Origin: Suttonella sp. R2A3
Lineage (GTDB): Bacteria; Pseudomonadota; Gammaproteobacteria; Cardiobacteriales; Cardiobacteriaceae
Direction: 5' to 3'
Assembly: GCF_021513215.1 (NCBI RefSeq)
Contig: NZ_CP090975.1
Span: forward strand, 861,501-925,500
DNA length: 64,000 nucleotides
This document shows positions 49,201-57,400 of the stretch, one piece after another; the stretch's first letter is position 1, and each line of letters opens with the position of its first letter. The notes below the pieces were generated by a model. The model saw only the letters and a list, made by a program, of their open reading frames with translations. It was not told the DNA's origin and did not search any database. The position numbers were made by a program, and so were the translations under genes.

Positions 49201-51495
49201 TGCTGGGCCTGATTTGTTACCTGCTGCATCGGTGGCGGTTGCTGTGGCTGTTTCACCATTGATTAAGGGATCACCTAAGATAGCGATGGTGTATTCACCC
49301 TCACTATCTGCGGTAGTGCTGTAGTCAGGAACACCATCACCATCGGTATCAATCTTAACCGTCGAGCCAGGTTCTGCTTTACCTGAGATAGATTTACCGT
49401 TATCAGCAATGTTGATGGTCGGTGTATCAGGAGCCGTGGTATCAGGTGCAGTGTCTGATGCCGGGTCTGATTTGTTACCTGCCGCATCGGTGGCGGTTGC
49501 TGTAGCTGTTTCACCATTGATTAAGGGATGACCTGAGGTGTCTACGGTGTAGTTACCCTCGCTATCTGCGGTAGTGCTGTAGTCAGGAACACCATCACCA
49601 TCGGTATCAATCTTAACCGTCGAGCCTGGCTCTGCGGTACCTGAGATAGATTTACCGTTATCAGTAACGTGAATGGTTGGCTTATCCGGTGCTGTGGTGT
49701 CATTAGCGACATCCGTTGCTGGGCCTGATTTGTTACCTGCTGCATCGGTGGCGGTTGCTGTGGCTGTTTCGCCATTAGTTAAGGGATCACCTAAGATAGC
49801 GATGGTGTATTCACCCTCACTATCTGCGGTAGTGCTGTAGTCAGGAACACCATCACCATCGGTATCAATCTTAACCGTCGAGCCAGGTTCTGCTTTACCT
49901 GAGATAGATTTACCGTTATCAGCAATGTTGATGGTCGGTGTATCAGGAGCCGTGGTATCAGGTGCAGTGTCTGATGCCGGGTCTGATTTGTTACCTGCCG
50001 CATCGGTGGCGGTTGCTGTGGCTGTTTCACCATTGATTAAGGGATCACCTGAGATAGCAACGGTGTAGTTACCCTCGCTATCTGCAGTAGTGCTGTAGTC
50101 AGGAACACCATCACCATCGGTATCAATCTTAACCGTCGAGCCAGGTTCTGCTTTACCTGAGATAGATTTACCGTTATCAGCAATGTTGATGGTCGGTGTA
50201 TCAGGAGCCGTGGTATCAGGTGCAGTGTCTGATGCCGGGTCTGATTTGTTACCTGCCGCATCGGTGGCGGTTGCTGTAGCTGTTTCACCATTGATTAAGG
50301 GATGACCTGAGGTGTCTACGGTGTAGTTACCCTCGCTATCTGCGGTAGTGCTGTAGTCAGGAACACCATCACCATCGGTATCAATCTTAACCGTCGAGCC
50401 TGGCTCTGCGGTACCTGAGATAGATTTACCGTTATCAGTAACGTGAATGGTTGGCTTATCCGGTGCTGTGGTGTCATTAGCGACATCCGTTGCTGGGCCT
50501 GATTTGTTACCTGCTGCATCGGTGGCGGTTGCTGTGGCTGTTTCGCCATTAGTTAAGGGATCACCTAAGATAGCGATGGTGTATTCACCCTCACTATCTG
50601 CGGTAGTGCTGTAGTCAGGAACACCATCACCATCGGTATCAATCTTAACCGTCGAGCCAGGTTCTGCTTTACCTGAGATAGATTTACCGTTATCAGCAAT
50701 GTTGATGGTCGGTGTATCAGGAGCCGTGGTATCAGGTGCAGTGTCTGATGCCGGGTCTGATTTGTTACCTGCTGCATCGGTGGCGGTTGCTGTGGCTGTC
50801 TCACCATTGATTAAGGGATGACCCGAGGTATTGACGGTGTAGTTACCCTCGCTATCTGCGGTAGTGCTGTAGTCAGGAACACCATCACCATTGGTATCAA
50901 TCTTAACCGTTGAGCCTGGCTCTGCGGTACCTGAAATAGACTTGCCATCATCAGCAACGTGAATGGTTGGCTTATCAGGCGCAATGGTATCAGAGGTCGT
51001 ATCTGTGTTAGTGGTGTTTACGTCTGTATCGCGATCATCGTCAAAATAAAGAAAGAAGGCTAATGGCACTAGCACCAGTGGCCATAATGGGGTGCCTTGG
51101 AATAAGGCGTCACCACCCAAGGCCTGGCCTGAGGGTATTTGTTCTGCGAGCATGGTGAGCGCGTTAACGTCTGCACCAGCTTCTGGAACATAGGCGTAGT
51201 ATTGGCCGTCTTCGTTGAGACCAATCAGTGGGTTGTCTTTGGATTGCTGGTAATAGTCTTCAATGATCAGGTCTGGCTCATTAATGAGTGAGCCTTCAAA
51301 GGCAATCAGCAGGTCATCACCTTGACGGAGTACAGTAAGGTTTTCCGGAGCAAATTGGGTGGCGGCGTCGATGAGTTCGTAGTTGACGCCATTTTGTGCA
51401 GCAATGCGTACGGCTTCGCTGCCTGCAGTGTTAATTTGCAGGGTTTCAACGGTATTCTCACCGCTATTAATGTTTAATGTGATCACTTTACTCAT
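46222..51495 (-). CDS. A2: giant BapA-prefix Ig-repeat adhesin, 1757 residues
   Basis: The protein is identical to A1 in every domain, including the order of the seven Ig repeats. The gene differs from A1 by a single synonymous base that I could find (T at 47308). The 5' flank is again the A0-type leader, preceded by PTS-like gene 3. Two intact identical giant genes in direct orientation are unstable by RecA recombination, so their retention suggests either a very recent event or selection for dosage. Confidence 0.88.
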   Translation of the reverse strand: MSKVITLNINSGENTVETLQINTAGSEAVRIAAQNGVNYELIDAATQFAPENLTVLRQGDDLLIAFEGSLINEPDLIIEDYYQQSKDNPLIGLNEDGQYYAYVPEAGADVNALTMLAEQIPSGQALGGDALFQGTPLWPLVLVPLAFFLYFDDDRDTDVNTTNTDTTSDTIAPDKPTIHVADDGKSISGTAEPGSTVKIDTNGDGVPDYSTTADSEGNYTVNTSGHPLINGETATATATDAAGNKSDPASDTAPDTTAPDTPTINIADNGKSISGKAEPGSTVKIDTDGDGVPDYSTTADSEGEYTIAILGDPLTNGETATATATDAAGNKSGPATDVANDTTAPDKPTIHVTDNGKSISGTAEPGSTVKIDTDGDGVPDYSTTADSEGNYTVDTSGHPLINGETATATATDAAGNKSDPASDTAPDTTAPDTPTINIADNGKSISGKAEPGSTVKIDTDGDGVPDYSTTADSEGNYTVAISGDPLINGETATATATDAAGNKSDPASDTAPDTTAPDTPTINIADNGKSISGKAEPGSTVKIDTDGDGVPDYSTTADSEGEYTIAILGDPLTNGETATATATDAAGNKSGPATDVANDTTAPDKPTIHVTDNGKSISGTAEPGSTVKIDTDGDGVPDYSTTADSEGNYTVDTSGHPLINGETATATATDAAGNKSDPASDTAPDTTAPDTPTINIADNGKSISGKAEPGSTVKIDTDGDGVPDYSTTADSEGEYTIAILGDPLINGETATATATDAAGNKSGPATDVANDTTPPNAPKVTPNSENGSVAVAPPADPDLASYTVTYVDESDSEQNITVIKQPDGSWLSDDPSITPKADGSITIPQASVKDGSTVKAVAIDKSGNDSEEATGVAGANTHLEEITINMDINDDGYISKSEYISNETSVTIDLGTELAGETISLSVNGSVVREYKITEADYAKGYVTLTGVSVLTDVKTLNVSASITKDASGNPITDPDQVTDSAIVDLTPPAVPTMKLPEDATNDTGSDVTDNITNNTAPKLMGTGDAGDSIRVEISGETLTTTVAGDGTWSVAPTMLADGDYSIDGATIKVTATDAAGNKTLGSNTSIESFTVDSAAPVFTSSQTGADVKESTTGDVVYTAAVTDKHTYTYSLTGADAANFSIDSATGEVTQTVAFDYEAPKNRYEFEVVATDVAGNRSSQTVSGAVTNVDLGEFSITDASATEGESLTFTVTRNGDTSQAASVNYTTGFASDDTADASDIVAASGTLNFAADETSKTITIATNQESKIELSETFTVTLSDPSGDMTIGTSTAKGTIINDDALVLNILDADDTFGSQVSPNIGSNTDNYTRKPTVHVEGIPRGASWEYNLNDGSGWKTGSGRSFKLPGYDGWEGKAYHLEARLTSPDYDPAVTTGTLDMTLDQKIRDVVVNGYDSDTNTLLGIAEADAFVYDDENNNGKFDVGEANTTASSDGTFSLALKKPLTDPIYNALASEPYDKIQARLGIIDKAGNETDVGEFGNLYYFTWLLNGFDWLEGSTQTGSAAVRVHNLSDFSEVVLVKGNVSAGTYNFNGGDDSMYVSNTLDGDSRIFMGDGDDYFQANIATTGGTIIDMGAGDDTARFTRESLDYLEAGADLYMGTGNDTLIINTKRYAEGSVADGGEGIDTYKFDDGVSGLFEYLQDNNDLTGFEIFDITGGGDNRLIIEDAGAFTRNSGTFTDDNGNTYNSAMMVKGNAGDSVDFYGSTTATGTTTFGGVSYDIYSDGTNDLLVLSHSGIQII
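49180..50985. repeat. Seven 258-bp Ig repeats within A2
   Basis: Same number, order and sub-types as in A1. Confidence 0.88.
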
Positions 51496-51693
51496 TACCG
51501 TCTAATCCTTTTATAGCAATTATTTAAGCCCATATAGAGGCTTTAATTTAGCGTGCGCCAACGACACAGAAACCAATACTTAATCTATCACATTCATACT
51601 TTTTTGTAATTATCCTTGCACTAAAAAATACTCATCAATGCTTGTTTAACCAAATACAAACCATCTATTTGGGGAAATGCGTGGCCGCGACTT

Positions 51694-52782
51694 TTAAACG
51701 CCATCAAGCGCCATATCACCTTGAACAATCCAACCGCGACGACTCATCCACGCACGCATTAATCCAGCAATCAGTGCGGGTAAGATAAACATCAATAACA
51801 CAATAGCCATCCAGATCGTCATGACGGATAAAACACCTGCGTTGGCATCAATAACCGCGAACACGCCCACCAGACCAGCTGTTCCCATGCCGCTACCAAG
51901 CGCACTGCATTGCAGCGCAAAGACAACTGTTGCTAATGGGCCAACGATGGCGCTTGCCACAATCGCTGGCAACATGATGATCGGTTTGCGCATCACATTA
52001 GGAATTTGCAGCATACTGGTGCCTAGCCCTTGGGAAATCAGACCGCTGATCCCATTTTCACGAAAGCTCGCAACAGCAAAGCCCACCATATGCGCTGCAC
52101 AACCCACCACCGCCGCCCCACCGGCCAAACCGTCCAAACCAATAGCAATACACATCGCCGCACTACTGGTTGGTAGCGTGAGTAATATACCCACCACCAC
52201 GCTAATCACAACCCCCATCAAAAAGGGTTGTAGTGAGGTGGCATAATGAATCGCCTGGCCAAGCGCGTTAATCGCCGCGACTACCGGCGGGCACAACGTC
52301 CAGCAAATCAACAGCGCCATGCTAAACATCGCGAGCGGAAGTAATAAGATATCAAGCCGTGTTTTGCCATGCAGCCAAGCGCCTAAACGGTAAGAAAATA
52401 CGGCAGTGAGGTAGGCGCCAATCGGATTGCCCGGCAGCGCCCTTAGCATCGGGGGCAGGTTTTCCAAATCACGCACAAAAAGCGTACCACCGACCAGTAA
52501 TTCGCTGTGTGCGCCCATCATGCCGGTAACTAAACAACACAAAGCAACCAGCGGTGGCGCGCCTAAATAGACAGCGATGCCGACGCCAATCCCCGCCCCC
52601 ATCATCACACCGGCCCATTTGCCAATTAATACAAATAGCTCCCAGCCAAACCAAGCGCCAATTTGGCTCATGATTAAGCCGGCAATCAAGGTAACAAACA
52701 ACCCTGCCGCCATACCGCTAAGCGCGGTGATAAAGTATTTATGGAGAAATGCCTTAGTTTGAATCGCCATCGTCTTTACCAT
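51694..52782 (-). CDS. PTS EIIC-like membrane protein, copy 3
   Basis: Identical to copies 1 and 2; lies 198 bases upstream of A2. A3 has no PTS-like gene upstream, so the array holds three PTS-like genes, one before each of A0, A1 and A2. Confidence 0.8.
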   Translation of the reverse strand: MVKTMAIQTKAFLHKYFITALSGMAAGLFVTLIAGLIMSQIGAWFGWELFVLIGKWAGVMMGAGIGVGIAVYLGAPPLVALCCLVTGMMGAHSELLVGGTLFVRDLENLPPMLRALPGNPIGAYLTAVFSYRLGAWLHGKTRLDILLLPLAMFSMALLICWTLCPPVVAAINALGQAIHYATSLQPFLMGVVISVVVGILLTLPTSSAAMCIAIGLDGLAGGAAVVGCAAHMVGFAVASFRENGISGLISQGLGTSMLQIPNVMRKPIIMLPAIVASAIVGPLATVVFALQCSALGSGMGTAGLVGVFAVIDANAGVLSVMTIWMAIVLLMFILPALIAGLMRAWMSRRGWIVQGDMALDGV

Positions 52783-53102
52783 GCAAAATGAGCACTATAA
52801 CACATGAACAATTATTCATATTCACTATTGCACCCACCACCACTGCTACAAAACAGTTAGCCTTAAGAGGACAACGCGGTTAAAACGATAGTTCATCGAG
52901 TAACAATTAATACCTACTGCTTCACGCATAGCTTATAGTCACATTCAACTGTATTTACCATTTAATAGCATGCAAAACATGGCCATCTGTCGAAATGTCA
53001 CATAAAACCTTTTATCATTGATGAAAATCGTTTGGATGCGTACGCTAACCCATTACCACGACAGCCTCAACCTTTTATAACCCCTGACTCTTAAACCTTT
53101 TT

Positions 53103-54386
53103 ATGCAAAAAACGGCAATCAACTCAATAGATAGTAAAACACTGAAGCAAATCATAGACGAGTTTATGGTACTAGCCAATAACGCTGATTTCACAGCTGG
53201 TAAAGCCTTACTGTTACAAGCCGCTAAACACTACCCTAATGAACCATTGGTTTTTATGAATCTTGGACTGTGCCACTTAAGACTAAAAGAGCTACAAGCG
53301 GCTTACGATGCTTATCAAAAAACACTGGCGCTATTCCGTGACGAAACACCAAACACCAACCTCTATGACGGTCTAGCAGAGGCCTGCTTTTTTCTTGATA
53401 AACCTGAAGAGACAAAAAAATATGGCAGATTAGCGCTAGAAACCAAACTGTCACAAATCAAAAAAATTGAGCCTTTGCCATTTGCCAGCAAACACCCACC
53501 CGCTTTTAACGACAAAAACCCTAGCGAAAATATCATTTCATTTTCACTCTTTGGCGATAACCCAAGGTATTGTGAAACTGCCCTACTCAACATTTACTGG
53601 GCAAAAAAAGTGTTGCCAAACTGGACTTGCCGCTTTTACCTTGATGACAGTGTGCCAACCCATGTCAAAAACCGACTTCAAAAACATGGTGGGCAGATTG
53701 TTGAAGTATCTACGGAAATAAAACAACGGATGTCGGGGCTGTTCTGGCGCTTTTTAGTGATAGACGACCCCAGCGCAAAACGCTTTTTAATTCGTGATGC
53801 AGATTCGCTGGTTTCTTTTAAAGAACGTGTTGCCATCAATGCATGGCTAAGAAGCGATAAATGGTTTCATACGATGCGCGATTTTTGCTCACACACCGAG
53901 CTGATTTTGGCGGGCATGTGGGGCGGTTGCCATGGTGCCATTGACAACATCCAAGAGAAAATAAATACTTTTCATAACCTGCAAGCAAAAGGGACACAGC
54001 GGTTTTGGGATCAACATTTCCTGCGTTACCAGATCTACCCAATCCTCTCACAAAGCCTGCTTGCTCACGACAGCCAAGACATACAAGCGGGTGCGCTGCC
54101 CTTTCCTGAAACCAAAGCAAAAACAGACCACGAACGCCATGAAAACTTTCATATAGGACGTAACATGGCAACAGGTCGGGTTCTGATCAATACTGCAAAT
54201 ACCGAACATACCCACGTAAGCTGGCAGCTGGTTAATACAAAATCCCCTGATGTCATTTATGGATATACCCAGCCTATCAACGGACAAGAACAGGTGGCCA
54301 TTCACTTACCCGATGAGCATATAAAAAAGCTGCAGCAGAAAATATTTGGCATTAAAACACAATTTTTTACGCCGAATGATCGTTAG
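53103..54386 (+). CDS. TPR plus glycosyltransferase-like protein, copy 3
   Basis: Identical to copies 1 and 2 and convergent on A3. This is probably the ancestral position of the gene, since A3 carries the non-hybrid version of the adhesin. Confidence 0.78.
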   Translation: MQKTAINSIDSKTLKQIIDEFMVLANNADFTAGKALLLQAAKHYPNEPLVFMNLGLCHLRLKELQAAYDAYQKTLALFRDETPNTNLYDGLAEACFFLDKPEETKKYGRLALETKLSQIKKIEPLPFASKHPPAFNDKNPSENIISFSLFGDNPRYCETALLNIYWAKKVLPNWTCRFYLDDSVPTHVKNRLQKHGGQIVEVSTEIKQRMSGLFWRFLVIDDPSAKRFLIRDADSLVSFKERVAINAWLRSDKWFHTMRDFCSHTELILAGMWGGCHGAIDNIQEKINTFHNLQAKGTQRFWDQHFLRYQIYPILSQSLLAHDSQDIQAGALPFPETKAKTDHERHENFHIGRNMATGRVLINTANTEHTHVSWQLVNTKSPDVIYGYTQPINGQEQVAIHLPDEHIKKLQQKIFGIKTQFFTPNDR

Positions 54387-54395
54387 ATAATCGAT

Positions 54396-54423
54396 AAAAA
54401 AGCCTCCAGATGGAGGCTTTTTT
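54396..54423. terminator. Bidirectional terminator between glycosyltransferase-like gene 3 and A3
   Basis: Same hairpin as in units 1 and 2. Confidence 0.92.
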
Positions 54424-54447
54424 GCAAGGAACATCCGTGCTCTCAGG

Positions 54448-57400
54448 TTAAATGATCTGAATACCTGAATGACTTAGCACCAAGAGATCATTCGTCCCAT
54501 CGCTATAAATATCATAAGAAACACCGCCAAAAGTCGTTGTTCCTGTAGCGGTTGTACTACCATAGAAATCCACGCTATCTCCCGCATTGCCTTTCACCAT
54601 CATTGCCGAGTTATAGGTATTACCATTATCGTCGGTAAACGTTCCTGAGTTACGGGTAAATGCCCCAGCATCCTCAATAATCAAACGATTATCACCACCG
54701 CCTGTGATATCAAATATCTCAAACCCGGTCAGATCATTGTTGTCTTGAAGGTATTCAAAAAGTCCTGAGACGCCATCATCAAATTTATAGGTGTCAATAC
54801 CCTCACCACCATCAGCAACACTACCTTCAGCATAGCGTTTGGTATTGATGATCAACGTATCATTACCCGTCCCCATATATAGGTCGGCACCTGCCTCTAA
54901 ATAGTCTAATGATTCACGTGTAAACCTTGCCGTATCATCACCAGCACCCATATCAATAATGGTTCCACCCGTGGTAGCAATATTTGCCTGGAAATAGTCA
55001 TCGCCATCGCCCATGAATATTCTCGAATCACCATCCAATGTATTGGACACATACATCGAGTCATCGCCACCATTGAAGTTGTATGTTCCAGCACTTACAT
55101 TGCCTTTTACTAAGACAACTTCGCTAAAGTCACTCAAGTTATGAACTCGAACCGCTGCAGAACCAGTTTGAGTACTACCTTCAAGCCAGTCAAAGCCATT
55201 TAGCAGCCAAGTAAAGTAATACAAATTGCCAAATTCACCCACATCTGTCTCATTGCCCGCCTTATCAATAATCCCAAGCCGTGCCTGAATCTTGTCATAA
55301 GGTTCGGATGCTAATGCGTTGTAAATGGGATCTGTCAGAGGTTTTTTTAAAGCGAGTGAGAAAGTTCCATCACTAGAGGCAGTCGTATTAGCTTCACCGA
55401 CATCAAACTTACCATTGTTATTTTCATCATCATAAACAAAGGCATCTGCTTCGGCGATACCTAAAAGTGTATTTGTATCACTATCATACCCATTAACGAC
55501 TACATCACGTATTTTCTGATCCAACGTCATGTCTAGCGTGCCCGTAGTAACCGCAGGATCATAATCAGGAGAGGTTAATCGCGCTTCTAAGTGGTACGCC
55601 TTACCCTCCCAGCCATCGTAACCTGGCAGCTTAAATGATCTCCCAGAGCCAGTTTTCCAGCCCGAACCATCATTTAAGTTATACTCCCATGAAGCACCCC
55701 GTGGTATCCCCTCTACATGCACAGTGGGCTTCCTGGTGTAGTTATCGGTATTGCTACCAATATTTGGCGATACTTGACTACCAAATGTGTCATCAGCATC
55801 CAAAATATTAAGAACCAATGCGTCGTCGTTAATAATGGTCCCTTTTGCCGTCGATGTGCCGATTGTCATATCACCACTAGGATCACTCAATGTCACTGTA
55901 AAGGTCTCGCTGAGCTCAATCTTTGACTCTTGATTTGTGGCAATGGTGATGGTTTTACTGGTTTCATCTGCAGCAAAATTGAGTGTACCTGATGCTGCAA
56001 CAATATCACTTGCATCAGCAGTATCATCACTTGCAAAACCAGTCGTATAATTAACACTGGCAGCCTGTGACGTATCGCCATTTCGTGTGACTGTGAAGGT
56101 TAAACTCTCCCCTTCTGTTGCGCTGGCATCAGTAATACTAAATTCACCAAGATCCACGTTTGTTACAGCGCCTGAAACGGTTTGACTTGAACGATTACCA
56201 GCTACATCGGTTGCCACTACCTCAAACTCATAACGGTTTTTTGGCGCCTCATAATCAAATGCGACCGTTTGCGTCACCTCACCTGTGGCAGAGTCAATGC
56301 TGAAATTAGCCGCGTCCGCACCGGTTAAACTATAGGTATAAGTATGCTTATCAGTAACTGCCGCGGTATAAACCACATCACCTGTCGTACTCTCTTTTAC
56401 ATCAGCGCCCGTTTGACTGCTAGTAAACACAGGTGCTGCGCTATCTACAGTAAAGCTTTCAATAGAGGTGTTTGACCCTAATGTTTTATTACCAGCGGCA
56501 TCGGTCGCAGTGACTTTTATCGTTGCACCGTCGATACTATAGTCACCATCAGCAAGCATGGTTGGCGCTACCGACCATGTGCCATCACCAGCTACCGTAG
56601 TCGTTAACGTTTCACCACTAATTTCAACCCTGATACTATCACCAGCATCCCCTGTACCCATAAGCTTAGGGGCTGTATTGTTGGTTATATTATCTGTAAC
56701 ATCTGACCCCGTGTCGTTGGTGGCATCTTCAGGCAGTTTCATGGTTGGCACAGCTGGTGGCGTTAAATCAACTATTGCCGAATCTGTGACTTGGTCAGGA
56801 TCTGTGATTGGGTTGCCAGAAGCATCCTTAGTAATACTCGCAGAAACATTCAGCGTTTTAACATCAGTTAGTACAGACACACCAGTCAAGGTGACATACC
56901 CCTTGGCATAGTCAGCCTCTGTAATCTTATACTCCCGAACCACACTACCGTTAACACTGAGTGAAATTGTTTCTCCCGCCAGCTCTGTACCCAAATCTAT
57001 GGTGACTGAAGTTTCATTAGAAATATACTCACTCTTACTAATATAGCCATCATCATTAATGTCCATATTAATAGTGATTTCTTCTAAGTGTGTATTTGCG
57101 CCAGCAACCCCCGTAGCTTCCTCACTATCATTACCCGATTTATCAATAGCAACAGCTTTTACCGTCGAACCATCCTTTACAGAGGCTTGCGGGATGGTGA
57201 TGCTACCATCTGCTTTTGGCGTAATACTTGGGTCATCCGATAACCAAGAACCATCAGGTTGCTTGATTACGGTGATATTTTGTTCACTATCCGATTCATC
57301 CACATAAGTCACTGTATATGACGCCAAGTCAGGATCTGCTGGTGGCGCAACAGCAACGGATCCATTCTCACTATTTGGTGTTACCTTAGGTGCATTAGGT

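Larger units (their letters stand above)
42911..51136. repeat. Tandem module unit 2 (8,226 bp)
   Basis: Second full unit, from within the A1 prefix to the same point in the A2 prefix. The encoded proteins are identical to those of unit 1. It shares T at 47308 with unit 3, against C in unit 1. Confidence 0.93.
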